A stretch of DNA of 64,000 bases from Phaseolus vulgaris (taxonomy: Eukaryota; Streptophyta; Magnoliopsida; Fabales; Fabaceae): contig NC_023749.2 of assembly GCF_000499845.2 (NCBI RefSeq), positions 7,608,013-7,672,012 on the forward strand, given 5' to 3'. Shown here in pieces: positions 34,561-45,504 of the stretch (the stretch's first letter is position 1; each line of letters opens with the position of its first letter). The notes under the pieces are model-generated. The model did not search any database, had not been told where the DNA came from, and saw nothing but the letters and a program-made list of their open reading frames with translations. The position numbers and the translations under genes were made by a program.

Positions 34561-34975
34561 ATTACTATCTATTGGTTAGGGTAACCACCTATCCTAATTA
34601 ATATATTTTTTTCTTGTTCCTATAAAAAAAACTATTTTTTTTCTTGCTCATAGAAAAAACAACATTGAATTTTCAAGACAATTAAAAAGTATTAAAAAAA
34701 AATTATAAACAAAATTTTTTTAATAAGAAAAACATTTCTTCATCAGATTGCTCCCTAAAATGTATATTTAATAATTATATTGAAAAAAAAAAGAAACAGT
34801 TAAAAAATAGGATAAATGCAATAAGAAAGAGAGAAATAGAGTAATTTTAAAATTGATTTCATATTAGTTAATATAATTTTAAAAATGATTTATTTCAATA
34901 AAAAATATTTTTCTTTTTAATTATAATTAGATAATTTTAAAATATTTTTCAATAAAAAAAATTCATGCCTTCTTC
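34561..34975. other. AT-rich spacer, no gene seen
   Basis: Poly-A/T-rich sequence without coding signal at the right edge of the composite array. Confidence 0.6.
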
Positions 34976-34997
34976 AAATAAATAATATAAAATATAT

Positions 34998-35275
34998 TTT
35001 GAAGGCTAAGTTCTCGCTAATTTGTGGCGGTCAACAGAAGGCTTAGTCCATTTTTATTTAAAGAGTGTGTGCTTTTATGGCTAAACTCACCTTACTTTAA
35101 AACTGTGTGGACATCTTGAAGGCTAAGCTCACGCTAATTTTTGGCCAACATGGGCAATAGAAGGCTTAGTCCACGCTTATTTAAAGATTGTGTGGCATTT
35201 TCGTGGGTTAAACTCACGCTACATAAATTTGTCAACACTTTATAGGTTAAGCACACTCTTGACCTACGCAAAAAA
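34998..35275. repeat. Tandem repeat of about 118 bp, transposon-terminus-like
   Basis: GAAGGCTAAG-TC-CGCTAAT, then AGAAGGCTTAGTCCA, then ATTTAAAGA-TGTGTG occurs at about 34998 and again at about 35117. It is followed by GGGTTAAACTCACGC and GACCTACGC. The repeated GGCTAA/TTAGTCC words resemble subterminal repeats of DNA transposons, but no terminal inverted repeat was found. Confidence 0.6.
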
Positions 35276-35640
35276 CATATATCATGTATTGTCCGCACCT
35301 GTCAATATTTTTACGTCAAGTACATTAGTTTCAAAATTCCTATTAATATTATGCCCATGATAAATACTATTTTGCGTAGATTTTTCATAGATCCAAATTT
35401 GGTCATTCTAATAAACATTTTTTTTTTAGTGTCCGTTACTTTATGACAAATCTCATTCATCAAATTGTTCTTGTTAATGATATCAAGAAATATCCCCTTA
35501 GATTCATCTTCCTCAACGGTGGAAGCCTTGAAACAAAGACAAAGACAAGTGCATCCTTTCATCCAAATACAGTGTTAATCAATTTGCCGATAAAGATAAA
35601 AGTGCTAAATTTGAAATCATAACTCTTTTAAATTCTATTT
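35276..35640. other. Intergenic spacer, no clear gene
   Basis: A short minus-strand frame (35562-35311) starting M-K-G-C-T-C-L-C-L-C shows no family resemblance and is probably chance. Confidence 0.5.
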
Positions 35641-36230
35641 CACCTTTTCTTTTCATTGAGGTAGATTTGATATGATTCTTCATCTCACTGTGTTTCCCAC
35701 AATTCAAGCAAGTTGGTCAGACCATTAAAACGAACAAATCATCATACCAAATTGGCTACTCTATAACCTATATTGGCAATGCCCTAGCATTAGGTGGATT
35801 TTCCCTATTTAAACCACAAAGAAATATGGACAAAACATGTCATCATTTTCTTGGTTTCGTTACCAAAATCAATGGGCATCGCACTTAACATTGCCTCACA
35901 CGTCATTGGTGACAACCCACCACTATATTATCATTATCATTCCATGCTTAGCTATGCCCTATTTAAGTAGCTTCAACCTCCTTCTTTCTTCGTGTTAAAT
36001 CATACAAATCTCAAAGCCACATACTATATCTGGTGCGTTAACCAAAGTAATACTCAGCTTGTTTTTCAAAAAAGTACAATTAGCTTTATGCGTAACCTTA
36101 TACTCACTAATTATTTCTCCCTTCGTCTTCTTCATTTAAAACCATACATACATACATATACTCTGTGCTGTTGTAATCAACAATTTATTTATTTTCCTCA
36201 ACATATTTAGCATGCATGCGGAGTGTTCTA

Positions 36231-36261
<31 letters not shown>

Positions 36262-36356
36262 TTGCTTTTATGTCAAGAACTCACATAATTTTTTCTGTGT
36301 GGCTAATTAAGTAATTAATTGTGCAGTTAGCCAGTGTTGAAGAGTGAGGAAGAAAT
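35640..36356 (+). promoter_or_regulatory. Promoter and leader of secreted-peptide gene 1 (duplicated block)
   Basis: Shares an ordered series of words with 40480-41039: GAGGTAGATTTGA, CAAGTTGG-CAGACCA, TTTCCCTATTTA-ACCACA, CAATGGGCATCGCACTTAA and a TATA-like CCCTATTTAAG-GCTTCA. In this copy the TATA-like CCCTATTTAAG lies near 35955. A probable 5' UTR intron runs from the donor CTG-GTGCGT (about 36031) to the acceptor ATTGTGCAG (about 36327), 30 bp before the start codon. Confidence 0.55.
36240..36262. repeat. (TA)n microsatellite
   Basis: About eleven TA units within the presumed 5' UTR intron of peptide gene 1. Confidence 0.85.
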
Positions 36357-36626
36357 ATGAGAATGAGGGTAGTGGTAATTGCACTAACAGTTCTTGTGAT
36401 GCTTGCAAGTTGTTGTATGGCGATGAATAAGATGAGTTTGGTGGTGAACATGCAAGAACACAGTAATGGTAATAATGATGAACATCAAATCCCTCTGAAC
36501 AGCTACAGTGATGTTATTATCCATCAAAGTCCTGGAACAGGTGGACCAGGTGAACGTACAGTAAGTCATCATGATATCCCTCGCAAGGACTTTGGTGAAT
36601 TTGCCCCCCCCGAAGGAAATGCTTAG
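36357..36626 (+). CDS. Small secreted peptide precursor 1 (IPRKD[Y/F]G-type)
   Basis: 89 aa. Residues 1-22 are a signal peptide (hydrophobic core [13 protein letters not shown]). The mature part is hydrophilic, rich in His, Gly, Pro and Asn. The C-terminal segment has [12 protein letters not shown], matching the motif repeated in the paralogue at 41040-41294; an earlier H-Q-I-P-L-N-S-Y looks like a degenerate first copy. There are only two Cys, both inside the leader, so it is not a cysteine-rich peptide. Size and layout fit precursors of post-translationally processed signalling peptides (PSY, CEP, CLE or GLV classes), but it matches none I know. The start at 36357 follows the presumed UTR intron; a second ATG lies two codons on. 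Function unknown. Confidence 0.75.
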   Translation: MRMRVVVIALTVLVMLASCCMAMNKMSLVVNMQEHSNGNNDEHQIPLNSYSDVIIHQSPGTGGPGERTVSHHDIPRKDFGEFAPPEGNA

Positions 36627-37464
36627 AACATGAAGGATGATTATATATATATATAAATGGTTGTACAATTATTGTGTGGTATTGCAATTTATATGTTTGA
36701 TATGTCATACATATACATATGTATGTCTACGTTGCTACTAACTACTAAGTTGTATACGTGCATAGCAATGCATGGAATAATTGTTGGGGAACTACGTTAT
36801 AAAGTGTCATTTATATGATGCAAATCCTCATAGTTCGTGCCTCATGTCTATAATTAATATTTGTATGCATGAATTACTGGGGTTGGTATCCATAAGTCAG
36901 CTACATTTATGTGACGCTTTGTAGGGTACCTATGTTTAAAGAATATTTTCTTTGTTTTTTTTATTATAAAAAAATCTAATTAAATAAATAAAATTATAAT
37001 AATTAAATAATGTTTCAATTATTATGTAAGTGTCTTCCTTTTATTTGAAAGATTCTTCTTAAATGAGAGGTTAACAAATGTCACCTATTAATTAGAGATT
37101 ATCTACACTGCGGAAGAGTCATATGAACTTCATGTTTTTTATGTTATGTCTCATGTTTCTCATGTCAAGTGGAGAGTCACTTATAATATGCATCTACTTT
37201 ATTATTATATGCAATCACTCTTCTATTAGTCCAAATACAATACCCAAATTAAAACCAAGGCCCAATACATGACCCAAATAAAATTGTAAACTAATTTATA
37301 CAACTATTTAAACTAAAGTCCAGCCCTAAAAGATATTGACTTGGTCTTGTTGAAGCCAGCTGAGTTTGAATATTCTTTTTGTCCTCTCACCAAGGCTCTA
37401 GTATCTTTCATGGTGTGATGTCTTCTTTGATATATTATGTACATGAATGAATATATTTTTTATT

Positions 37465-37695
37465 CTGACTGGTGTCTTGATCATTTGGTTTGTATGAGGT
37501 TAGTTTAGTGATGTTTTTGAGTTGTTGGTTAGTAACTTTGTTGTTGTTTGGGTGTTTGGTAGTGTTTCGTTAGTTGTTGGTAGGATGTTAAAGTTTTTTT
37601 CTTAAGGGGAGGCTTAGAAAGTTCCTTTTCAATATGTATAAGGGTTAGATCACTCCCGAAGTTGTTCACATTTATTTATTCTTTCTTGTTGATAA
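37465..37695 (+). mobile_element. LINE 3' end, plus orientation
   Basis: Matches in inverted orientation the segment at 37770-37990. Shared words are GTCTTGATCATTTG, AGGGGAGGCTTAGAAAGTTCC and GTATAAGGGTT. It ends in TTGTTGATAAAAAAG, a LINE-like tail. The similarity may extend upstream to about 37340. Confidence 0.6.
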
Positions 37696-37769
37696 AAAAG
37701 ATGTACATTTTTTTTTCTCCTAGAGTTGTCTTCTTTATTGGGCCTACAAAAGTTCAATTAGACCCAATA

Positions 37770-38604
37770 AATTAATGTGAACCACATCAGGGATTGTCCA
37801 ACCCTTATACAAATCTAAAAGGAACTTTCTAAGCCTCCCCCTAATAGTACAAAGACAACCTGCTACCAAAAATTAACAAAGCTCCTGTAAACCCCCAAAA
37901 AACAAAAAAAAAGGGACACACCAACACTGCAGAAATACATCAATTATTCATACAAATCAAATGATCAAGACATCAATTAGAATAAGAGAAAAAAGATGAG
38001 GATGCATTGGAGGTGACCCACAACCAAACCTTCAATTGAACAAGAGTAAATATTTATTAATCGTCAATCACACCACCTTTAAAGATAACTTTGTTCATAT
38101 GCTTCCAAATCTCACTTACTACAGCAATCTAAATCGCTCCCCAAACATTGTTAATAGATTCAGAGGCTCTACCGAACTTAGAATGTAAAAAATGATAACA
38201 TGATTCATTGTGATCCACAGATTCCACTCCAAGCCAAGCACAACACTAACTATAAACGAGCCAAGTTATTTTACACTCAAAGAACAAATGACAACATGTA
38301 TCCTCTTCTATCCCCACAAACTACACAAGAGACTTTCGACCACAACCCCACGCATTTCCAAATTAGTCCTGATAGTAATCTTATTAGACAACACCCTCCA
38401 AGCAGTGACTTGAGCTGAGGGCAAAGCTTTACACCTCCAAACCTGTAAAAAAAAATACTTATTTCCCCCCTCTACACCCTTCCTTAAAACAACATAGGAA
38501 GAGTTTACCAAGTACCTTAAGAACTCCCCATCCTTCCACACCAAGCTATCCTCAATTCCCACGTCAGGCCTCATCCCTTGAATTTCCAACACACCCCCTC
38601 ACGC
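37770..38604 (-). mobile_element. LINE 3' end with reverse-transcriptase-associated zinc-binding region, minus orientation
   Basis: The minus-strand frame 38592-38308 reads S-L-V-W-K-D-G-E-F and L-Q-V-W-R-C-K-A-L-P-S-A, then A-W-R-V-L-S-N-K-I. That is the zf-RVT region at the end of plant L1-type LINE ORF2, in which a W-K/P-x-K module precedes a W-R-L-L-x-N-R-L-like segment. Stops end it, and the 3' UTR continues to about 37770. It lies tail to tail with the copy at 37465-37695, and its upstream part is split by an LTR insertion at 38605-38856. Confidence 0.65.
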
Positions 38605-38856
38605 CGAGGCTACCAACTCGTGCGTAGAGATATATGTTATGGGTGGTCCGATAACGGCCCGATAGCGGGTGGCCTGATAAACCCAACAAATACTCGCTAG
38701 GATAGGCTTGAAAATGACTCTGATACCATGTTAAGAAGTGGACTTTAAGTCTAACTCAACCTCATAAAACCGGCTCAATAAGGTGAGGTTTGCACCCACT
38801 TATATATTCTGAAAGACTCTAATCTCTAGTCGATGTGGGATCTCCAACAACACGTT
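38605..38856 (-). mobile_element. TRIM-type LTR with primer-binding site, inserted in the LINE
   Basis: Read on the minus strand, an LTR begins TGTTGGAGATCCCACATCG (near 38850) and runs through ATATAAGTGGGTGCAAACC to CTTCTTAACA. It is followed directly by TGGTATCAGAGTC (near 38715), a tRNA-Met primer-binding site, and then about 100 bp of interior. The LTR is only about 130 bp, as in terminal-repeat retrotransposons in miniature. It has no second LTR nearby. A degenerate relative of the LTR is at 41403-41525. Confidence 0.65.
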
Positions 38857-39005
38857 CTTCAAAACACCACATTTGCCCAATTATCCTTCCAAAAACAAAT
38901 ATCCTTCTCATTACTAATCTTCCAAAAGAAAGCATCATCAAAATTCCAAAATTCTGTTCCAAGCCCTTCGATCCCCAAACTCCTTCAAATCTTTCCACCA
39001 AAATA
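38857..39005 (-). pseudogene. LINE ORF2 fragment upstream of the TRIM insertion
   Basis: In shifting minus-strand frames it gives G-V-W-G-S-K-G-L-E-Q-N-F-G and F-W-K-D-N-W, the W-x-x-D-x-W region that precedes zf-RVT in L1-type LINEs. It continues the fragment at 37770-38604 across the TRIM insertion. Confidence 0.55.
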
Positions 39006-39019
39006 AGTATTTGAATAAA

Positions 39020-39565
39020 ACTCTAAGTATTTATTCTCCTTATTTTCTAGATTTTGTGGCTAGATTTCTATCACAATTTGTGTATGCTCCAACAAACGTT
39101 CATTCAACAAGCTGCCATGAGAATTCTACATTATTTGAAACAAACTTCGGGAAAAAGGTCTATTTCTTGTTACAAATAGTGAAGCTCAACTCAAATGTTA
39201 CATTGATTCAGATTGAACTGGATGCATTGATACTAGATAGTTTGTTATTGGTTATATTATCTACTTTGAAAATTCACAAATATCTTGGCAGTCTATGAAG
39301 GAACCTAGAGTTTCAAGAAATTTTGTTGAAGCTTAATACAACCATATGTGAGTTACGATGATTAATGTATCTCTTTGATAACCTAAAAGTTAATTATAAA
39401 AGTCCAACTTTACTTTAGTGTGATAATTAGACAACTATTCAAATTTTCTCTAATCAAGTTATGCATTGTGAGGGAAAAATATCCTCTGTTGTATGCTCAA
39501 CCTTCTTTCCATATCATTTAACTTGGAACTTGCGAACATTGTCACAAAAGGTCTACCTATAATTG
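39020..39565 (+). pseudogene. Copia RNase H relic
   Basis: Pieces in several frames: Q-F-V-Y-A-P-T near 39075, R-I-L-H-Y-L-K-Q-T-S-G-K near 39120, C-Y-I-D-S-D near 39205, W-Q-S-M-K-E-P-R-V-S-R near 39290 and V-M-H-C-E-G-K near 39460. These are the order and words of the end of a Copia pol, from a different family than the element at 28794. Many stops; no LTR identified. Confidence 0.7.
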
Positions 39566-40255
39566 TGTTTAAAAATATATGTTCGGAGCTATGAGTGTTT
39601 AATTTGTACTCCCAATTTGAGGCATTATTAATACTACTGGAAAGTTATTAAATAAAAATTAATTTAAAAAAAATAGTTATTATATTAATTAAATTATATA
39701 TTATTTTAGAGGTTAAAAAATTTATTTATATTTTAAATTAATTTTTATTATAAATAAATAATTTTTAAATTGAAATCTAATTAGTTACCAAGATTTTAAC
39801 TACTAATTATTGAAATAATTGGTAACTAATTAGATACCCATTTATAAACTATTTATAGATATAATAAAAATTAATTTATATATTAATAATTTTTTTAATC
39901 TCTAGTATCTAATTTACACTATATAACAACTAATTATTATTATTTTTAATATTAATTTTTATTTGAAATTTTTTTTAAGTGTGACATTTGTACTTGTTTG
40001 TTAGTGTGGTAGTAGTTGCTGATTTATACCACTATGATTTCCTTTCTATAAATTTCTTTTCTTTCCTCTGTTATTTGGGATAAATAATATATGTGTAATC
40101 TTTCAAAGATTATTTTCAATAAAATATTCTTTGTTTCTCTTACATTTTTTTTTGCTTTTGTGAACCTTTTATCTTCTGCTCTTTGTTTTTCAGTTTTCAT
40201 TTTGAAACTTGCTATCATAAGTTTCAATCTGATCAAGCTATGAGGAATTCTGAAT
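39566..40255. other. AT-rich intergenic DNA
   Basis: Repeats of TTAATTTTTATTA and CTAATTAGTTACC-type words near 39650-39960, similar in flavour to 46380-46610. No gene seen. Confidence 0.5.
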
Positions 40256-40261
40256 TAATTT

Positions 40262-40265
<4 letters not shown>

Positions 40266-40332
<67 letters not shown>
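40266..40332. repeat. (TA)n(CA)n compound microsatellite
   Basis: About 27 TA units followed by about six CA units; likely length-variable. Confidence 0.95.
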
Positions 40333-40479
40333 GAAATATCCAATATTGGAGATAAAAAAAATCCTACATCCTTATCAACGTTTAAACCACAGATTTCTCC
40401 AAGCGTCAATCCATTAGTTACAAACATTATTATTTCAAAATATTAAAATAACCTTAACAGTGAAAGCGTTCTTATTGGT

Positions 40480-41039
40480 GGTCATTTCAATGAGGTAGAT
40501 TTGAAAAAAATAATATTATTCTACTGTGTTCCCCAACAACATTCAATCAAGTTGGACAGACCACATACATTTTCGAAATGACCATCTAATTAATTCAACC
40601 TACATGTCCAATGCTCCTCAATTAGTGTGGAATTTCCCTATTTAGACCACATAGAAAAACAGACCAGAATATCACCATTAAATTTGTTTTACTAACAATT
40701 TTAATGGGCATCGCACTTAATCTTTTCCTCAACGTCAATGGTTTCAACCCCACCATGCTATTATTTAATACTCACATCCCATTTCCCTATCTCACATTTA
40801 ATTTCATTCCATCTGCCCCTATTTAAGCTGCTTCATCCTTCTTCTTTCTCTTCTCCATGTAAGATCACACAAAAGGGTACATATATAGCATCTTCTGGTA
40901 AGTTATTAACTGAACATGCTTCTTGAATATGTGTGTTTTTGTATAACTCATTCTTAATTTCCCTCTTATATGTAAATAGTACTGCCTAACTGTTTCTGCC
41001 TATGACTAAAGCAAATTGATCCACTTAACGTTGAAGAGA
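40480..41039 (+). promoter_or_regulatory. Promoter and leader of secreted-peptide gene 2 (duplicated block)
   Basis: Carries the same ordered words as 35640-36356, including CAATGGGCATCGCACTTAA (or close) near 40710 and a TATA-like CCCCTATTTAAGC near 40818. A likely 5' UTR intron begins at CTG-GTAAGTT (about 40899) and ends at an AG about 30 bp before the start codon. Conservation of both blocks points to shared regulation. Confidence 0.55.
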
Positions 41040-41294
41040 ATGAAGGTTGTGGTTATTACACTGCTAGTGTTGATGCTTCTGGCAAGCTCTTCTGTGGCTA
41101 CAGATAGGAAGAAATTCATGACCAAATCGGAGAAGGGAGAACTGAGCAATAAATCTGATGATAATGGTCACCATCAAATCCCTCGAAAGGAGTATGGAAA
41201 ACCTGGATCTGGCCAACGTACAATCAGTGAGGAGTTTAATCACCATTACATCCCTCGGAAGGATTATGGTACACCTGGTCAGGGAGGAAAATAA
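41040..41294 (+). CDS. Small secreted peptide precursor 2 (two IPRK[D/E]YG repeats)
   Basis: 84 aa. Residues 1-20 form a signal peptide ([13 protein letters not shown]). After a Lys/Ser-rich spacer come two copies of one motif: [13 protein letters not shown] (about 48-60) and [13 protein letters not shown] (about 70-82), with the precursor ending two to three residues later. The D/E-Y-G-x-P-G core recalls tyrosine-sulfated or hydroxyproline-modified plant signals, but I cannot place it in a named family. There is no Cys outside the leader. It is the tandem paralogue of the gene at 36357-36626, 4.4 kb away, in the same orientation. The start at 41040 is the first ATG after the likely UTR intron; the frame continues upstream without an ATG. 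Confidence 0.78.
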   Translation: MKVVVITLLVLMLLASSSVATDRKKFMTKSEKGELSNKSDDNGHHQIPRKEYGKPGSGQRTISEEFNHHYIPRKDYGTPGQGGK

Positions 41295-41402
41295 ATGTTA
41301 TTTAGTAGACTAAGATGCTTCATGTGGCTGTATATGTGCACGAGTCTTGGAGTGTTTGATGAGTTATGAATGCTAGATATGTGTGTTAGTAAGATATATA
41401 AT

Positions 41403-41525
41403 ATGTATTTGTTGGAGATCCAATCGACTAGAGATTCAAGTCTTTTATAATATATAAGTGGATGTAAACATTTTATTGAGTGGTTTTATGATGTTGAATT
41501 AAGATTAAAGTCTCATATTTTCATA
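41403..41525 (+). repeat. Degenerate TRIM LTR fragment
   Basis: TTGTTGGAGATCCAATCGAC, GACTAGAGATTCAAGTC and ATATAAGTGGATGTAAAC align in order with the LTR at 38856-38718 (opposite strand). It has no primer-binding site or partner. It lies in the 3' flank of peptide gene 2. Confidence 0.6.
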
Positions 41526-41929
41526 TTTTAGTTTATGAAATTACCAGCGGCAAAAAAGTACTTTAGGGGAATCGTATGATGCAAACCATGGTGGTTTCAT
41601 GTACGTACGTCTTCATTTTGATAATCATGATGAGTTGGTATGTTTGTAACTCTACATTTGTTGCTTCATCATTGCTGGCTCTAATAAGATGAGTTGAATT
41701 GATAGTAAATAAAGAAGACGTTGTTTGATCAATTGTGTTTGATTGTCAATCTTCCAACCATTTCTTTCAAATGTTCTTAATCATTTTCAAGATTGTCACT
41801 TAACCACAGATCAAAATTTTTAAGGATTGAACCATAAACTTTCAATTGTTAGTTAATATCATATTAATACAGGAAATAATTTTTTTTATACCAAAATAAA
41901 GAATGAAATAAATAAGAGACATTTTAGGA

Positions 41930-43400
41930 ATATGAAGCATGGGAGGGATGCAACGTTATGGTTATCTCATGGATCGCACACCGCATCTCAACACAAATTG
42001 TACAAAGCATCGTTTATATTGATCATGCGAAGTGGGAAGATCTCAAAGAGAAGTTCTAAAAAAACAATCAATTTCGAGTATCTGATCTTTTGCAAGAAAT
42101 AAATTTTATTAAGTAGAGAAAAAGAAGCATCACAAAATATTATAATGACTCCAAAACCTTGCAGGAAGAATTAGATTCTTTACGGCCATTACCGAACTGT
42201 TCTTGTAAATTGAAATGTAGTTGCGATATGATGAAGATCATGGCAGGTTATAGAAATTCAGAGCGCGTTATGAGTTTCTTGAAAGGTTTGGGAGAAGCTT
42301 AAAATGCTGTCAAAACACAAATCCTATTAACAGAACATTTGTCGGGTTTAACAAATTTTTCTCTTTCATTCTACAACAAGAAAGACAATTAAGTGAAAGT
42401 ATAGGAATTGATACAAAGATTTTAGCCAATAGCACTCATCAACAATATCAAAGAACCATTAAAGCCATTGATCGTGGGAAAGGATGGCGCAACTACGAAA
42501 AAAGGAAGATGAAAAGGCTATGGAAAGAAGTGTTCATTTCGTCACAAAATGAACCACACCACTGACGAGTATTACTCGAAGCATGGGTTCCCGCCCTGGA
42601 TGAAATAGAGGGATAACTACAATGCAAGCCCTACTAAAGAAGATGGAGACTATGAGAGCGAGAGAGGAAAACACAAACCCAATGACGTTGTCAATGAGCA
42701 AAGCTTTAAAGTTATCAATTATGAACAACTTCAACATCTTCTAGATATGATTCAAAATTAAAAGGAAAAGAAAAGGTTGTTAACAACACCATAGGAGACT
42801 CCTCGACAGCAGACAACAACATAGGTAAAAAACGTATGAGTTACTGGATTCTTGATACCGGAGCCACAAATCACGTGGTTTGTTCCATCTCTGCTTTCAA
42901 AAATTACTACAAAATAAAACTAGTAAGGGTTAAGCTCCCTAACAATCAAAATGTCACTTCACCTTTTGCTGGAACTATTTTTTTAACCAAAGATACTATT
43001 TTGCATGACGTTTTGTATATATCTGAATTCATGCTAAACATAATATCTGTGCAAAGAAAATGAAATCTTTGAAGTGTCAAATTGTTTTTACACATGATGT
43101 TTGTCAGATACAGGAGAAACTTACCTTGAAGACGATTGGTCAAGCTGAAATCGAGGATGGGCTTTATCACATGTATGCATATAAAAAAGATAGCCTTATT
43201 TACTCCATGCTTAATGAAGTTGTTTTCAAAACTGCTGAAAAACATGATATTTGACATTGTAGGATGGGTCATCCTTCGAATAAGGTCTTAAAACATTTAA
43301 CCAAAATTCACAGTGATATACATTTCAATCATGAAAATGTTTGCTCTCCCTGTCATCTTGCAAAGCAACATAAATTGCCTTTCCAACATAGCAAAAATTT
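41930..43400 (+). pseudogene. Copia gag-protease-integrase relic
   Basis: Gag words A-K-W-E-D-L-K-E-K-F near 42035 and S-F-L-K-G-L near 42275 precede a zinc-knuckle-like C-H-K-M-N-H and H-G-F-P region near 42540-42600. The protease W-I-L-D-T-G-A-T-N-H-V is at 42845-42877 in the open stretch 42836-43063. G-L-Y-H-M-Y and then M-G-H-P-S-N, from the pre-integrase domain, follow to about 43400. Stops and frameshifts are frequent; reverse transcriptase and LTRs are missing. It is a third Copia family in the window. Confidence 0.8.
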
Positions 43401-44520
43401 TAGTAAATATATATCTTGTTAATTCTAAATTAAAAAAAAAGTTACAGTGTACTTGAAATCAAAACCAAATTAGCCGTAAAAACATTCGTTTTGTCTTTGT
43501 ACCTTTATTTGTTCAATCTAAATGAGGAAAATTCCCCTATTCATTATTCTGTCAAAATTGATCATGATGCTAGTTTTGTTAATTTCATTATGTTTCAAGG
43601 TTAAGTACTCCATTACTCTCAAGAAAACCATTCAATTGAAATTAAAAATATTATTAGTCTTCCAGTCTTGATTAAGAGCTTTCACGCTATAATCCAAACC
43701 AGAAATCGGACCAAATAAACTTAAACATGAAAAAGGAATGAAAAAACAATTTTTTTATTAAATTGAGTTGATCTTAGATATAATTTTAAAGCCAATCAAT
43801 ACAAATAAATCTTGTAAACATGCTGAAATTTCATTTATAATAATACTTAACATGTATAAAGATATCACATTATAATACTTGTTCTCACTTCAAGTTTGTT
43901 GTGATAATATTGTTTGAGTTAATCATTACATTTGACATATTTGTCCGCTTTAGAGTTAAACAATTTATTACGATTTTATCTTTAAAAACGTCTCAAACAA
44001 TTAAACGAGAAATGTATATTTAAATTATCCTTGGTCTCAACTCTTAAAGTAATGTCAGACTATAAAGAGTACCAAAACAAGCCCGAAATAAAAAATAAAA
44101 GGAGAACAAGAGCTCATCTTTAAAATTACTTTTTCATTTTCCTAGTTAAGAGAACAAGAGTTCGTCTTTGAAGTCATTTTTCTATTCTCGTAGATAATGT
44201 CAATAATTCAACTTTAAGTTCGTTGAAATAACATCGTTAGGATCAATTATCAAATTCAAAATATTATCTATTTTGAAACTCAAAACTCCATAACAATTTA
44301 CTCTTAAAAAAAATTTCAGAGGATTAAAGAAAAAAAAAATATTTAAATTACCATTCTCATCAACTTCTAAGTCATGTTTAAGTACTAAAACAATAATAAT
44401 TTTATTTTCTTTACAATTTCATGTCGAATATGTATTTTAGTATTTTATAATATATTTGACTAATATTTAGTATTTATATGTTTCAATTAATATTTTAAAT
44501 TCACCCTTATGAGTATTTAC
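43401..44520. other. AT-rich intergenic DNA, no gene seen
   Basis: About 1.1 kb of low-complexity A/T-rich sequence downstream of the Copia relic, without open frames of interest. Confidence 0.55.
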
Positions 44521-44524
44521 TTAT

Positions 44525-44765
44525 TTTTTATCAGCAATAACGATTAAATAAATGCAAACCACTTCAGGAGTGGTTCAACCATTATACAAAGAGAACAAAA
44601 ATCAACAACTAGCTAAGCTTAACAAACTAATCAAATCAAAATGCTACCCGAACTAGAAGCCTAAAAACTGCTTCAAGCGACCAAACTCATACATACCAAA
44701 AGGTTCAAACACCAACCGAAAAAGAAAAATGGAATAGATCCAAAGGTGGACCAGTGCCCTTGCTA
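44525..44765 (-). mobile_element. 5'-truncated LINE 3' end (reverse orientation)
   Basis: Begins TTTTTTATCAGCAATAACG and contains GAGTGGTTCAACCATTATAC, closely matching the 58-bp insertion at 48599-48656. Reverse complement gives a GCTGATAAAAAA tail. The far border is uncertain. Confidence 0.55.
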
Positions 44766-45504
44766 GCTATGTATGTCCACTTTAGTTTATATGATCCACT
44801 CTCTCTTGTTCCCTAGTTTTAGATTGCACGCTTAATATTTTAATACTTAGCACTCACATTTATATATTAATCTAAATATAGGGTAAATCATATCCTTGCT
44901 CTGATATTATGTGGCATGATGAAGTTGGGTTAATTCATATGCGATATGTTAAACCTATCAAACGGACTCCAAGTGGAATAACACTTCTAAAATTGTTCAA
45001 TAGATTATATGTGCATCAAAACAACTAAAAGTCTTAGGGATAATTAACTAAATTTTAATTTGATCTATTTCCGTTCCGTTCTTTTCTTAAATCAAGCAGT
45101 TTTTTATTTACAACTTTATTCTATTTCTATTTGAACTTGTTTGAACAATTTTTTTCATAAACACTTTTAAGAAAGAATAATAAAAAATAAAAAATTAATT
45201 TTTATAGAAATTAAAATTAATTTATACACAGACAAATTTTTTTTTTAAAACTCCCTTATAGTTTTATGAAAATTTTGTTTTTAACTTGTATATATTAGTT
45301 TCACCTTATTACTTTTTTTTTTCAAACAGGGCTTAGAGAAAAATTCTTTAAAACAAACCTTATATTTCATTTCACTTTACTTCTATTCTCAACTAGGCAT
45401 TTCTCTTCTGGTAACTTCTCCCACTATCAAACAAAGGGTAAATGGCACAAGTAAATTTGAATTATTCAAAGATGTTCATTTTCCTTGCTAATTAAGCATG
45501 TTTT
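44766..45504. other. AT-rich intergenic DNA
   Basis: No coding or repeat structure that I can name beyond poly-A/T runs. Confidence 0.5.

Noticed and set aside
38690..38730. Possible miRNA-like CTCTGATACCATG segment
   Set aside because: It is the complement of the tRNA-Met primer-binding site next to a TRIM LTR; no hairpin precursor is evident.
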